A DNA stretch of 64,000 bases from Flavobacteriales bacterium (lineage in GTDB: Bacteria > Bacteroidota > Bacteroidia > Flavobacteriales_F > PHOS-HE28), in the NCBI GenBank assembly GCA_016721825.1, contig JADKHI010000001.1, forward strand, positions 868,001 through 932,000. Direction: 5' to 3'. A program made the translations under genes and the position numbers. The notes beneath the pieces are model-generated. The model worked only from the letters and a program-made list of their open reading frames with translations, was not told where the DNA came from and made no database searches. Position 1 is the first letter of the stretch. Each line of letters starts with the position of its first letter. Below, piece by piece: positions 19,481-28,159 of this stretch.

Positions 19481-19488
19481 CAAAGTTA
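19481..19488 (-). promoter_or_regulatory. Promoter -7 element (TAACTTTG) for the helical protein gene
   Basis: Read on the minus strand, this matches the Bacteroidota -7 consensus TAnnTTTG, 44 bases before the ATG at 19436. No clear -33 TTG is seen at the usual 19-base spacing. Confidence 0.5.
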
Positions 19489-19539
19489 GGGATCCCAACC
19501 AAGGAACACCGCTACCCCGCCCCTTGTTCCGCCGGGCGA

Positions 19540-19547
19540 TACCTTTG
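19540..19547 (+). promoter_or_regulatory. Promoter -7 element (TACCTTTG) for the M1 aminopeptidase gene
   Basis: An exact TAnnTTTG match ends 7 bases before the ATG at 19555, so the transcript would be leaderless or nearly so. A TTG at 19524-19526 is only 13 bases away, too close for a standard -33 element. Confidence 0.5.
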
Positions 19548-19554
19548 GTCGACC

Positions 19555-22005
19555 ATGGGAAAACCACTGCTCTATGTGATCGTTGCGCTGCTCCTCCTCC
19601 AGAGCACGCGTCTGGAGGCCCAAGAGAGCTGCCAAGGGAAGCACGGCGCCTTTGCGGGCCTGGAACTGAAGGGGGTGGGTGATGCAAGCCGAAGCGACAG
19701 CGTGGATATTCTACATACGCGTATCGCATTGGACCTGACGCAGGTCGGGAACAATGTGATCCAGGCGGTCACCACTGTGCGCCTCGCCCCCAAGGTGAAC
19801 GGCATCGACCAGGTGGTGTTCGACCTGCTCGCATTGACCGTGGACTCCGTGGTCCATAATGGAAGCGCGCTGGCATTCAATCAGGCCGGCGAAGCGTTGA
19901 ACATCAGCTTGGGTGGCACCTATGACCCTAGCGACACCTTGCAACTGACCATTTTCTACCAAGGTGACCCCGTGGTGGATGCCAGCGGCTGGGGAGGCTT
20001 CTACACCAGCGGTGGGGTGATCTACAACCTCGGCGTGGCCTTCGATAGCCAACCGCACAGCTTCGGTCGGGCCTGGTTCCCCTGTTTCGACAACTTTGTG
20101 GAGCGCAGTTCCTACGAATTCATCATCCTTACGGATCAAAGCCGCCATGCGTGGTGTACTGGTTTGCTGGTGAACGAGACGGACCTTGGAGCCGGGCGTT
20201 TCGAGAGCCATTGGAAGCTTGAAGAGACCATCCCCTCCTACCTCGCGAATGTGACGGCCAGCACGTATGTGGCCGTGCGCGACACCTTCCCCAGCGTGAA
20301 CGGCAGCCAGGTACCGGTGGACCTTGTGGCACAGCCGAACGATACCACGGGCATGAAGAACTCCTTCACGAATCTTCAAGGTGCCTTCGACAGCCATGAG
20401 TTCTGGTTCGGGCAGCACCGCTGGCCCCGCGTGGGCTACTGTCTGACCCCGCAAGGTGCCATGGAGCACCCCACCAATATCTCCTACCCAAGTTCCATCG
20501 CCAACGGGAGCCTGACCTACGAGACCACCATGGCCCATGAGCTCGGGCACCACTGGTTCGGCGACCAGATCACCTGTGCCCGCGCGGAAGAGATGTACAT
20601 CAACGAGGGTTTTGCAGAATACCTCGGCTACCTCTTCCTCGAACACGTGTATGGCCGCGAACGCTACCTGGGCAAGATCCGGGAGAACCACCACGATATG
20701 GTGTGGAACAGCCACCTGCAGGATGATGGGTGGTGGGCGTTGGCCGACATGCCCCAGGACCATACCTACGGCGCCATCACCTACAACAAAGGTGCGGACG
20801 TGCTGCATACGCTTCGCTCCTACCTCGGTGACACGCTGTTCCGCAATGGGCTTACCAGCTTCCTGGACCAACATGCATTCGCACCCGTGACCACCGAAAT
20901 GCTGCGCGATGACTTGACCGCAACTACCGGTGTGGACATGAGCGACTTCTTCGCCGATTGGATCCTGCAGCCCGGATGGGCCGCCTTCGAAGTGGATTCG
21001 ATCGATGTGAACACCAACCCGCTGCCGGGCGGGTATTACGCGACCGATGTGCACGTGCAACAGAAGCAACGCGGACCCGCGCAAGCCTACCACAACGTGC
21101 CCATGACGTTGACCTTCGTGGATGTGCTGGGGAACCGCTGGACCCATCCCTTGCCCGTGATGCTCGGCCCTGGCACCAGCACCGTTGGCAGCGCCCCGCC
21201 CTTCATTCCCGTGCAGGCCTTGCTGAACGTGGACGACCGGATCAGCGAGGCTGTTACTACGCATGCGGACACACTCACAGGGAACGGCATCTACGACCTG
21301 GACCTTGCCGACTTCCGCCTGACGGTGACCACGATCCCGACGCCGACGCCCGTGCGCATCGAGGAATACTGGGTGGCTGCCGACACTTATACCGACGTGC
21401 CCAACCTGTACAACGTGTCACCGGACCGTTGGTGGCGTGTGCACATGAACCTCCCCGCAGGCACACAGATGACCGGTCGTATCCGTTTCGATGGTCGCCA
21501 TTCGACCGCCGGCGGCCTGGATGAACTGCTGATGCAGGACACCAACGGCATCACCTTCCATGAGGACAGCGTCCTGCTCCTCTACCGACCCAACCCGTAC
21601 TTTCCTTGGAGCATCTACGGCGACTTCGACGTGAACACCATCGGCAGCGCAACGGATAAGACCGGACGCGTGGAAATGGGCCATGTGGAAGCTGGAGACT
21701 ACACGCTGGGACTTCGCTACAGTGCGGTAGGGCTTCCCATCCACGACCGACCGATCGAATGGACCCTGGCCCCCAACCCGGCCAGCGGCACTGCTTGGAT
21801 CATTGCGGACCACAAGCCCAACAATGGTTCCGTGATCCGCATACACGATCTGCGCGGTCAGTTGGTGCGTGAGCTGCCGTGTACCGGAAAGCGGACCACA
21901 CTACCCCTCGACAGCCTTGCGAACGGGAGTTACGTGGTGGGCGTCACCTCCAGCGATGGCGTACCACAGCATGTGGGTCGATTGAACGTGGTGAACGACC
22001 TCTGA
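19555..22005 (+). CDS. Secreted M1 family aminopeptidase with T9SS type A sorting domain
   Basis: The 816-residue product has a signal peptide (MGKPLLYVIVALLLLQSTRLEA). It carries an N-terminal M1 beta domain and a gluzincin catalytic domain with HELGHHW near residues 328-334 and NEGFAEY downstream, which give the two His and the Glu zinc ligands. The substrate-anchoring loop reads GAMEHP rather than GAMEN, a variation tolerated in some secreted M1 enzymes. The C-terminus (from about residue 735, EWTLAPNPASG, ending in VGRLNVVNDL) is a T9SS type A sorting domain, so the enzyme should be exported and attached to the cell surface or released. The likely role is removal of N-terminal residues from external peptides. 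Confidence 0.9.
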   Translation: MGKPLLYVIVALLLLQSTRLEAQESCQGKHGAFAGLELKGVGDASRSDSVDILHTRIALDLTQVGNNVIQAVTTVRLAPKVNGIDQVVFDLLALTVDSVVHNGSALAFNQAGEALNISLGGTYDPSDTLQLTIFYQGDPVVDASGWGGFYTSGGVIYNLGVAFDSQPHSFGRAWFPCFDNFVERSSYEFIILTDQSRHAWCTGLLVNETDLGAGRFESHWKLEETIPSYLANVTASTYVAVRDTFPSVNGSQVPVDLVAQPNDTTGMKNSFTNLQGAFDSHEFWFGQHRWPRVGYCLTPQGAMEHPTNISYPSSIANGSLTYETTMAHELGHHWFGDQITCARAEEMYINEGFAEYLGYLFLEHVYGRERYLGKIRENHHDMVWNSHLQDDGWWALADMPQDHTYGAITYNKGADVLHTLRSYLGDTLFRNGLTSFLDQHAFAPVTTEMLRDDLTATTGVDMSDFFADWILQPGWAAFEVDSIDVNTNPLPGGYYATDVHVQQKQRGPAQAYHNVPMTLTFVDVLGNRWTHPLPVMLGPGTSTVGSAPPFIPVQALLNVDDRISEAVTTHADTLTGNGIYDLDLADFRLTVTTIPTPTPVRIEEYWVAADTYTDVPNLYNVSPDRWWRVHMNLPAGTQMTGRIRFDGRHSTAGGLDELLMQDTNGITFHEDSVLLLYRPNPYFPWSIYGDFDVNTIGSATDKTGRVEMGHVEAGDYTLGLRYSAVGLPIHDRPIEWTLAPNPASGTAWIIADHKPNNGSVIRIHDLRGQLVRELPCTGKRTTLPLDSLANGSYVVGVTSSDGVPQHVGRLNVVNDL

Positions 22006-22021
22006 ACATCTTCGTTCCCGC

Positions 22022-23884
22022 GTGAAAGGCACCGGTCGCTTCCTTCGCTATCTACTTCAGCTCGCGCTGTTCTGGCCAGGCCTGTTCCTCCTCCAACGCT
22101 GCCTCTTTCTTGCACTGAACTGGAACAAGGTGTCACGATTGCCTTGGTCGGACATCCTGTTGGCGCAACGCTATGGCCTGCCGATGGACCTGTCGATGAC
22201 CGGCTATCTGCTGCTGCCCGTGGTCCTGCTCTGCATTCCGCTGCTGTTCCGCGACGGATCGCTCTGGCGCACCATCCTACGGGTATACCTCTCTGTTCTG
22301 GTCATCCTCAGTTGCATCATCGCGATCGCTGACGTGGGTTTGTTCAAGAGCTGGGGCAGTCGCGTGAACCTGAAGGCGCTATCGTATCTGGCCTACCCGC
22401 GTGAAGCGTTCGGTTCCATGGCCAGTGCGCCCATTCTCATGCTCGTGCCAGTGCTGGTGCTGCTCTGCTACTTGGCGCTCCGTGTATTGCATCGAGTGAG
22501 GCCTGGATCCGAGCTCCATGAAGGGCATTGGCCTTGGAAAATGGGTGGTATCCTTGTTGCGATCGGGCTGTGCTTGTTGGCCGCCCGTGGCGGAACGCAG
22601 GACCTGCCGATCGATAAGAGCTGGGCGTATTATTCGCGCCATTCCGTACTCAACCTGTCGACGTTGAATGGCACCTGGAACTTCATGGAGGTGCTGGTGG
22701 AGCCTCCGGAATTCGCGGCCAACCCGTATGCCTACACCACCACTACGGAAGCGGATGCGCGCTTTGCAGAACTCCATGCTCAAGGACGCGGAAACGCTCC
22801 CTCGATATTGAACCCCGTGCGGCCCAACATCCTGATCGTGCTGCTCGAAAGTTGGACCGCTGACATCATCGAACCGCTTGGTGGTGATAGCGGCGTTGCG
22901 CCGCAGTTCACGCAGCTGGCGAAGGATGGCATCCTGTTCCGGAACTTCTATAGCACCGGCTTCCGCACGGAACAAGGCATCTGTGCGATGCTAAGCGCAT
23001 TCCCTTCGCAACCCAGGACGACCGTGATCCGGAAGTTCGGCAAGTTCGACCAGCTACCAAGCCTCGTGCACGTGCTCGATTCAGCCGGTTACGCATCCAC
23101 CTATTACTATGCCGGTGATGTGGAGTTCGCCAACACGCGCAGCTACCTGGAAGCCATGGGCTTCGATGTGATCCACGACGAGCATTCGTTCCCGATCACG
23201 AAGCGCACCCGTTGGGGCGCGTACGATGAGGAACTCTTCGCCTTCCACCTGCGCGACGCTCAACAACCCAAGCAACCCTTCTTCCACATCCTAATGACCT
23301 CTACCAGCCACGAGCCCTTCGATGCACCCGTGGACGAAGGCTTCAAAGGCGCAGAGCCGCAGCTCTATCGCAATACCGTGCACTACACGGACCGTTGCCT
23401 AGGGGCTTTCATGGATGAAGCTCGTACAAAGCCTTGGTGGGACAGTACACTGGTGATCGTGGTCGCGGACCACGGGCACTTCCTGCCACGCTACCGTGAA
23501 GCTTACGCTGCTGCCCGGCACCGAATACCGTTCCTCCTGACCGGTGGAGCCTTACATGCTGAACTGCGCGGCACCACCAACGACACCTATGGGAGCCATG
23601 TGGACCTCGCCGCCACGCTGTTGAACCAGCTTCACCTCCCTTCGGACCGCTTCACTTGGAGCCGCGACCTATTCGACCCCACGGTGAGCCACAGCGCATT
23701 CTGGACCTTCGACGAGGGTTTCGGAACCGCTGACAGCACACAGACAGTGGTGTGGGAGCATGTGGGGCAGCGCGTGGTGGAGCTGCGTGACAGCACCCGC
23801 CTGCAGGATCGCGACCGCTTGCTGCAGGACGGTAAAGCACAGTTGCAGGTGCTCTTGGATCGCTACATCGGGTTCAACCAGTAA
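22022..23884 (+). CDS. LTA synthase-like membrane sulfatase-fold enzyme
   Basis: The product has 620 residues. About five transmembrane segments occupy residues 1-190. A periplasmic alkaline-phosphatase/sulfatase-type domain follows, with NILIVLLESW near 269-278 (metal-binding Glu), FRTEQG (candidate nucleophile Thr) and VVADHGHF (Asp-His metal ligands). This is the plan of the LtaS/OpgB/MdoB family, which transfer phosphoglycerol or phosphoethanolamine head groups onto glycans or lipids. In a Gram-negative bacterium the acceptor is unlikely to be lipoteichoic acid and cannot be told from sequence. The start is a GTG. Later ATGs would remove the first membrane segment. It follows the M1 gene by 16 bases but shares no obvious function with it. 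Confidence 0.82.
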   Translation: MKGTGRFLRYLLQLALFWPGLFLLQRCLFLALNWNKVSRLPWSDILLAQRYGLPMDLSMTGYLLLPVVLLCIPLLFRDGSLWRTILRVYLSVLVILSCIIAIADVGLFKSWGSRVNLKALSYLAYPREAFGSMASAPILMLVPVLVLLCYLALRVLHRVRPGSELHEGHWPWKMGGILVAIGLCLLAARGGTQDLPIDKSWAYYSRHSVLNLSTLNGTWNFMEVLVEPPEFAANPYAYTTTTEADARFAELHAQGRGNAPSILNPVRPNILIVLLESWTADIIEPLGGDSGVAPQFTQLAKDGILFRNFYSTGFRTEQGICAMLSAFPSQPRTTVIRKFGKFDQLPSLVHVLDSAGYASTYYYAGDVEFANTRSYLEAMGFDVIHDEHSFPITKRTRWGAYDEELFAFHLRDAQQPKQPFFHILMTSTSHEPFDAPVDEGFKGAEPQLYRNTVHYTDRCLGAFMDEARTKPWWDSTLVIVVADHGHFLPRYREAYAAARHRIPFLLTGGALHAELRGTTNDTYGSHVDLAATLLNQLHLPSDRFTWSRDLFDPTVSHSAFWTFDEGFGTADSTQTVVWEHVGQRVVELRDSTRLQDRDRLLQDGKAQLQVLLDRYIGFNQ

Positions 23885-23890
23885 TGCGAA

Positions 23891-23912
23891 AGGCCCGCAA
23901 GCGGGCCCTTCG
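23891..23912. terminator. Bidirectional terminator between convergent genes
   Basis: The inverted repeat GGCCCGC (23892-23898) / GCGGGCC (23901-23907) is flanked by A-rich and CTT-rich ends, in the 48-base gap between the convergent LTA-synthase-like gene and eno. The short loop means the outer six pairs carry the stem. Confidence 0.55.
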
Positions 23913-23932
23913 TTGAACAGAACAGGAGGCGA

Positions 23933-25219
23933 TCAGCGCATGTACTTCAAGCTTCGACCCGGGTAGCGGGCACCCTTGCCGAGCTGCTCTTCGATGCGAA
24001 GAAGCTGGTTGTACTTGGCGATCCTATCGCTACGGCTGGCGGAGCCGGTCTTGATCATGCCACAGTTGCAGGCCACGGCCAGATCGGCGATGGTGCTGTC
24101 CTCGGTCTCGCCACTGCGGTGGCTCATCACGGAGGTGTATCCAGCGCGGTGCGCCATCTCTACAGCCTCCAACGTTTCCGTCAATGTGCCGATCTGGTTC
24201 ACTTTCACCAGAATGCTGTTCGCGATGCCTTTGCTGATGCCTTCCGTAAGGCGTGTGGTGTTCGTTACGAAAAGGTCATCGCCCACGAGCTGCACCTTGT
24301 CACCGATGGTCGTGGTCAGCTTCTTCCAACCGTCCCAATCATCCTCGCTCATGCCATCTTCAATGCTCACGATCGGATAGCGCTTGCACCAATCCTTCCA
24401 CATGCCCACCATCTCGTCGCTGGTGAGGCTATCACCGGTGCTCTCAAGCACATAACGTTTCTTCTTCGCGTCGTAGAACTCAGTGCTCGCACAATCGAGG
24501 GCCACCACGATGTCATCACCGGGCTTGTAGCCGGCCTTCTCGATGGCCTGCATCACAAGTTTCAGAGCATCCTCGTTGCTTGGCAGATCGGGTGCGAAGC
24601 CGCCTTCGTCGCCCACATTGGTGGACAGGCCTTTCGCCTTCAGAACTGACTTGAGGTGATGGAAGACCTCGGCGCCCATCCGCAGGCCTTGAGCGAACGT
24701 GCTCGCCCCAACAGGCATGATCATGAACTCCTGGATGTCCACCTTGTTGTCGGCGTGCGCGCCGCCGTTCAGGATGTTCATCATTGGCACGGGCAGCACG
24801 CAGGCGTTGGCACCACCGACGTAGCGGTAGAGCGGAAGGCCCGCCTCACTGGCCGCTGCCTTCGCCACGGCAAGGCTGACACCGAGGATGGCATTGGCCC
24901 CCAAGTTGGCCTTGTTGGGTGTGCCATCAAGCGCGCACATGGCCTTATCGATCAGTGCCTGTTCGGTGATCAGTGCGCCTTGCAGTTCGTTGTTCAGCGT
25001 GCTGTTGACATTCTCAACAGCCTTCAGCACCCCCTTCCCGAGGTAGCGCTTCTTGTCGCCATCGCGCAATTCCGATGCTTCGTGAGCGCCGGTGCTGGCG
25101 CCGCTCGGTACGGCCGCACGGCCCATATGGCCGCTGTCGGTCCATACGTCGACCTCGATGGTCGGGTTGCCGCGCGAATCAAGGATCTCGCGCGCCTGGA
25201 TCTTGGCAATGATGCTCAT
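23933..25219 (-). CDS. eno: Enolase
   Basis: Enolase interconverts 2-phosphoglycerate and phosphoenolpyruvate in glycolysis. The 428-residue product is of normal length and has the N-terminal DSRGNPTIEVDV, the SGASTGAHEA loop, the signature LVKVNQIGTLTET, and the active-site segments SHRSGETED and IKTGSASRSDR. The gene lies 7 bases after the carA stop, so the two are co-transcribed. Downstream neighbours on this strand are separated by a terminator. Confidence 0.98.
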   Translation of the reverse strand: MSIIAKIQAREILDSRGNPTIEVDVWTDSGHMGRAAVPSGASTGAHEASELRDGDKKRYLGKGVLKAVENVNSTLNNELQGALITEQALIDKAMCALDGTPNKANLGANAILGVSLAVAKAAASEAGLPLYRYVGGANACVLPVPMMNILNGGAHADNKVDIQEFMIMPVGASTFAQGLRMGAEVFHHLKSVLKAKGLSTNVGDEGGFAPDLPSNEDALKLVMQAIEKAGYKPGDDIVVALDCASTEFYDAKKKRYVLESTGDSLTSDEMVGMWKDWCKRYPIVSIEDGMSEDDWDGWKKLTTTIGDKVQLVGDDLFVTNTTRLTEGISKGIANSILVKVNQIGTLTETLEAVEMAHRAGYTSVMSHRSGETEDSTIADLAVACNCGMIKTGSASRSDRIAKYNQLLRIEEQLGKGARYPGRSLKYMR

Positions 25220-25226
25220 GGTGGTG

Positions 25227-26363
25227 TTATGCGTTCTGCAATTGGGGCTTTCCTACGCTGGTATGGGACCGCATGTTCGCAATGAAGTCATCGAACAGGT
25301 AGCGGGCGTCATACGGCCCTGGCCCGGCTTCGGGGTGGTACTGCACGCTGAACACCGGGCGGCCCTTCAGCCGTATGCCAGCGATGCTGCCATCGTTCAA
25401 GTGCACGTGCGTGATCTCTACGGCCGCGTTACGTTCTGTCTCTTCGCGATTCGCCACGAAGCCGTGGTTCTGCGAGGTGATCTCGTCGTGCCCGGTGATC
25501 AGGTTCTTGATGGGGTGGTTGATGCCGCGATGTCCATGGTGCATTTTCTCGGTACCGATGCCCTGGCTTTCGGCCAACAGCTGATGACCGAGGCAGATAC
25601 CGAACACCGGTACACCGCTTTCAACGATCGCCTTCACAAGGGCAACGCTGCTGGGCATGGCACCCGGATCACCCGGACCATTACTGAGCAGGAAACCGTG
25701 AGGCTTCCAAGCCAACAACTCGTCGAGCTCGGTGCCCATGGGGAACACCTTCACCTGGCAATCCCGCTCGGTGAGGCAGCGCTCGATGTTCAGCTTCACG
25801 CCGAAGTCGACCAGAGCTACTCGAAAGGAAGCGGAGGCCTGACCCACCACATAAACCTCCTTCGTACTGACCGTGCTGCTGAGCTCCAGACCGGCCATGC
25901 TGGGAGCTTCAGCCAACTTGCGCTTCAGCACCTCCACGTCCATCTCCGTGCTGCTGATCAGCGCGTTCTGCGCACCATGATCGCGGATGTGGCGGACGAG
26001 CTTGCGCGTATCAATGTCGCTGATGCCCACCACGCCGCTCCGCTTCAAGTAATCCTCCAGCGACCCTGTCCCCCCTGTGCGGCTCCATATTTCGGAGAAC
26101 TTCTTGACGACGAGCCCTGCGATGCGCACGCGGGAACTCTCGACCTCGTCCTCCTTTACGCCATAGTTGCCCACGTGTGCCGTGGCCATGGTCATGATCT
26201 GTCCGGTATAGCTCGGGTCGGTGAAGATCTCCTGGTAACCGGTCATGCCGGTATTGAAGCAGATCTCGCCGGTGGTGATGCCGTGGGCGCCGATGGCGCG
26301 GCCCCGGAATGAAGTGCCGTCCGCGAGCAACAGGACGGCCTCCGGGCGTTGGCTGATGAGCAT
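25227..26363 (-). CDS. carA: Carbamoyl-phosphate synthase small subunit
   Basis: CarA is the glutaminase subunit that supplies ammonia to CarB for carbamoyl phosphate, a precursor of arginine and pyrimidines. The 378-residue product has the N-terminal ALLLADGTSFRG-like opening and CFNTGMTGYQEI segment, and a class I glutamine amidotransferase domain with the nucleophile in FGICLGHQLLA and the partner His/Glu in HPEAGPGP. The frame is open to 26417, but ATG 26363 begins the conserved sequence and lies just after the -7 element TATTTTTG. carB is not in the window. In many Bacteroidota carA and eno directly follow rplQ, but here a gene on the opposite strand lies between. Confidence 0.97.
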   Translation of the reverse strand: MLISQRPEAVLLLADGTSFRGRAIGAHGITTGEICFNTGMTGYQEIFTDPSYTGQIMTMATAHVGNYGVKEDEVESSRVRIAGLVVKKFSEIWSRTGGTGSLEDYLKRSGVVGISDIDTRKLVRHIRDHGAQNALISSTEMDVEVLKRKLAEAPSMAGLELSSTVSTKEVYVVGQASASFRVALVDFGVKLNIERCLTERDCQVKVFPMGTELDELLAWKPHGFLLSNGPGDPGAMPSSVALVKAIVESGVPVFGICLGHQLLAESQGIGTEKMHHGHRGINHPIKNLITGHDEITSQNHGFVANREETERNAAVEITHVHLNDGSIAGIRLKGRPVFSVQYHPEAGPGPYDARYLFDDFIANMRSHTSVGKPQLQNA

Positions 26364-26370
26364 TGTGCGG

Positions 26371-26378
26371 CAAAAATA
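26371..26378 (-). promoter_or_regulatory. Promoter -7 element (TATTTTTG) for carA-eno
   Basis: On the minus strand this is an exact TAnnTTTG match ending 7 bases before the carA ATG. It implies a leaderless or very short leader. No -33 TTG at standard spacing. Confidence 0.5.
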
Positions 26379-26465
26379 CCTCGTCAAGCCGATGCCGCAC
26401 GCACCGATTCTCCACACGTGTTAGCAAGCCATGTTCCGGAGGCCTCCGCTCGTGGGTCATTCCCT

Positions 26466-26473
26466 TAGTTTTG
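26466..26473 (+). promoter_or_regulatory. Promoter -7 element (TAGTTTTG) for the inserted membrane-protein gene
   Basis: An exact TAnnTTTG match ends 11 bases before ATG 26485. Since transcription would start after the upstream ATG at 26431, it favours 26485 as the true start. Confidence 0.45.
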
Positions 26474-26484
26474 AACGGAACAGC

Positions 26485-27561
26485 ATGCCCGAAACACGCC
26501 GCCCGGACCGCTGGGTCCTTCCAGCCACGCTCGTCGCCTTCACGGCGCTTCTGTTCATGCTTTGGCGGATGGAAGGTCTCCACATGGACAAGGAGGCCCT
26601 GAAGTACACCGGCTGCGCCGAACAAGTGCTGCAAGGCGACCTACGCGATCTGCTCAGCAACTACCTGCCCTACGCGACCTACGTGCTCTTCCTGTTGCCT
26701 TTCGTGGCACTGGGTGCGCCCGTCCTGGCCATTCCGGTACAGATCGGCCTTTCGGTGATCGCTGCCCTGGCCCTGGGACGGCTCACCGAACGGATCTCCG
26801 GCCACAGGGTGACCAGGCAGCTGGCAACGGCCTTGTTCCTGCTCTCTGTTCCGGTGCAGGTCTGGACGTTGGCCCTCTACACCGAATCGCTGTTCACCAC
26901 ACTCACTGTACTCCTCACCGAACAGTTACTTGCGCGTGATCGGCCCGGGCGATGGACCTGGCCCTTGGTCGTATTGGTGCTTTTCGCGCGACCGGTGGGC
27001 CTGCTGTTCGTTGGGCCGCTATTGATCGCAGGACTTGGGCGGAAGTGGCCACTCAGCCTCCGAATTGCGGGGTATGCAGGAGTCCTCTTACTTGCCCTGT
27101 TGAACCCGCGCGTGGCCCGACCACAACTGGATATCATCGTGAACAGCGATGTGCTCTGCGGCTGTACGGTCGATGCCGACCGGATCATTGACTTCCATGG
27201 GCACAGTGTTCTCGACGCACAGCTTCACCTGATCGAGCGGAACGGCCTGGGCCGGCACCTGAAGTTGATGGGTACCCGCATGGCATCCCTCTTCACGTTC
27301 ACGCGCCCGTCCTTCTCTGCATCCCACAACCTGCTACTGGCCGGGTATTTCCTGCTCTATCCGTTCGCCCTGGCAGGATGGTGGATGTTCCGCCGTTCCA
27401 CGACAATTGAAGCAGTTGGTTCCGTTCTCTTGCTCCACGCTATCCTGATCGCATGCACATGCGATGAATGGAGCGGGCGGTTCAATGCGCCGCTGGTGCC
27501 CATGCTGATCATGCTCGTCTGTCCGGCCTTGGTCCGGCTGCTTCAGACAGCGCGGAACTGA
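26485..27561 (+). CDS. Polytopic membrane protein, possible GT-C-fold glycosyltransferase
   Basis: The product (358 aa from ATG 26485) has roughly nine hydrophobic segments and a first loop with MDKEALKYTG, in the place where GT-C mannosyltransferases carry an acidic catalytic motif. The helix ESLFTTLTVLLTEQLLARDR resembles the TESLF segment of PIG-V-like mannosyltransferases. I cannot prove a sugar-transfer role and give it as the best guess. The gene has its own -7 element and a strong terminator, and is alone on the plus strand between carA and rplQ, which are normally adjacent in this phylum. Confidence 0.6.
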   Translation: MPETRRPDRWVLPATLVAFTALLFMLWRMEGLHMDKEALKYTGCAEQVLQGDLRDLLSNYLPYATYVLFLLPFVALGAPVLAIPVQIGLSVIAALALGRLTERISGHRVTRQLATALFLLSVPVQVWTLALYTESLFTTLTVLLTEQLLARDRPGRWTWPLVVLVLFARPVGLLFVGPLLIAGLGRKWPLSLRIAGYAGVLLLALLNPRVARPQLDIIVNSDVLCGCTVDADRIIDFHGHSVLDAQLHLIERNGLGRHLKLMGTRMASLFTFTRPSFSASHNLLLAGYFLLYPFALAGWWMFRRSTTIEAVGSVLLLHAILIACTCDEWSGRFNAPLVPMLIMLVCPALVRLLQTARN

Positions 27562-27565
27562 AAAG

Positions 27566-27593
27566 GAAAAAGGCGCCTTGCGGGCGCCTCTTC
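27566..27593. terminator. Bidirectional terminator between the membrane-protein gene and rplQ
   Basis: The stem AGGCGCC (27571-27577) / GGCGCCT (27583-27589) has a 5-base loop and is extended by GGAA/TTCC arms. It sits in the 52-base gap between two convergent genes and would end both the ribosomal operon and the plus-strand gene. Confidence 0.7.
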
Positions 27594-27613
27594 CTTGCAA
27601 TGCGTAAAAAGGT

Positions 27614-28102
27614 TCACTCGGCCTTGGCCTCACCTTCGGCCTTCGGTGCATCTGCACCTTCAGCGCTCTTGGCGGCGGCGGGCTTGCGACCGCGACGGGT
27701 CTTCTTGGCGGCGCCAGCGTCCTTCGTCTCCTTGGTGTACAACGTATTGAAGTCCACCAGCTCGATCATGGCCATCTCAGCGGCATCACCCAAGCGGTTG
27801 CCCAGCTTGATGATGCGTAGGTAGCCACCGGGACGTGCTGCGATCTTCGGGGCCACCTCACGGAACAGCTCGGTCACAGCATCCTTGTTCTGCAGGTAGC
27901 TGAACACCGTACGTCGGTTCAACGTGCTGTCGTCCTTGCTCTTGGTCATCAAGGGCTCAACGTAGCGGCGCAGGGCACGTGCCTTGGCCAGCGTGGTGTT
28001 GATCCGCTTGTGCTCGATCAGTGAACAGGCCAAGTTGCTCAGCAGCGCCTCGCGGTGCGCTTTCTTGCGGCCCAGGGCGTTGTTCTTATTCCCGTGTCTC
28101 AT
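27614..28102 (-). CDS. rplQ: 50S ribosomal protein L17
   Basis: The 162-residue product opens with the L17 signature MRHGNKNNALGRKKAHREAL and has the conserved INTTLAKAKALR-like helix. About 40 residues at the C-terminus (from KDAGAAKKTRRGRK) form a Lys/Ala-rich tail beyond the E. coli length, typical of Bacteroidota L17. It is the last gene of the long ribosomal cluster, separated from rpoA by 57 bases that hold a palindromic repeat. Confidence 0.97.
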   Translation of the reverse strand: MRHGNKNNALGRKKAHREALLSNLACSLIEHKRINTTLAKARALRRYVEPLMTKSKDDSTLNRRTVFSYLQNKDAVTELFREVAPKIAARPGGYLRIIKLGNRLGDAAEMAMIELVDFNTLYTKETKDAGAAKKTRRGRKPAAAKSAEGADAPKAEGEAKAE

Positions 28103-28134
28103 GGTTTCGTCCTCTTTCGGGTCGTCGTGTCGTC

Positions 28135-28154
28135 GGGCGACGCAAGCGTCGCCC
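28135..28154. repeat. REP-like palindrome between rpoA and rplQ
   Basis: The perfect inverted repeat GGGCGACGC / GCGTCGCCC has a 2-base centre and is flanked on the minus strand by GTAGG. It lies in the transcribed gap between the rpoA stop and the rplQ start and would form a strong hairpin in the mRNA. Its form resembles the interspersed GTAGGGGCGAC-type palindromes found in many bacterial genomes. Confidence 0.65.
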
Positions 28155-28159
28155 CTACG

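Noticed and set aside
19711..21264. Open reading frame of 517 codons on the minus strand
   Set aside because: Antisense of the M1 aminopeptidase gene, with His/Gly/Val-rich low-complexity sequence.
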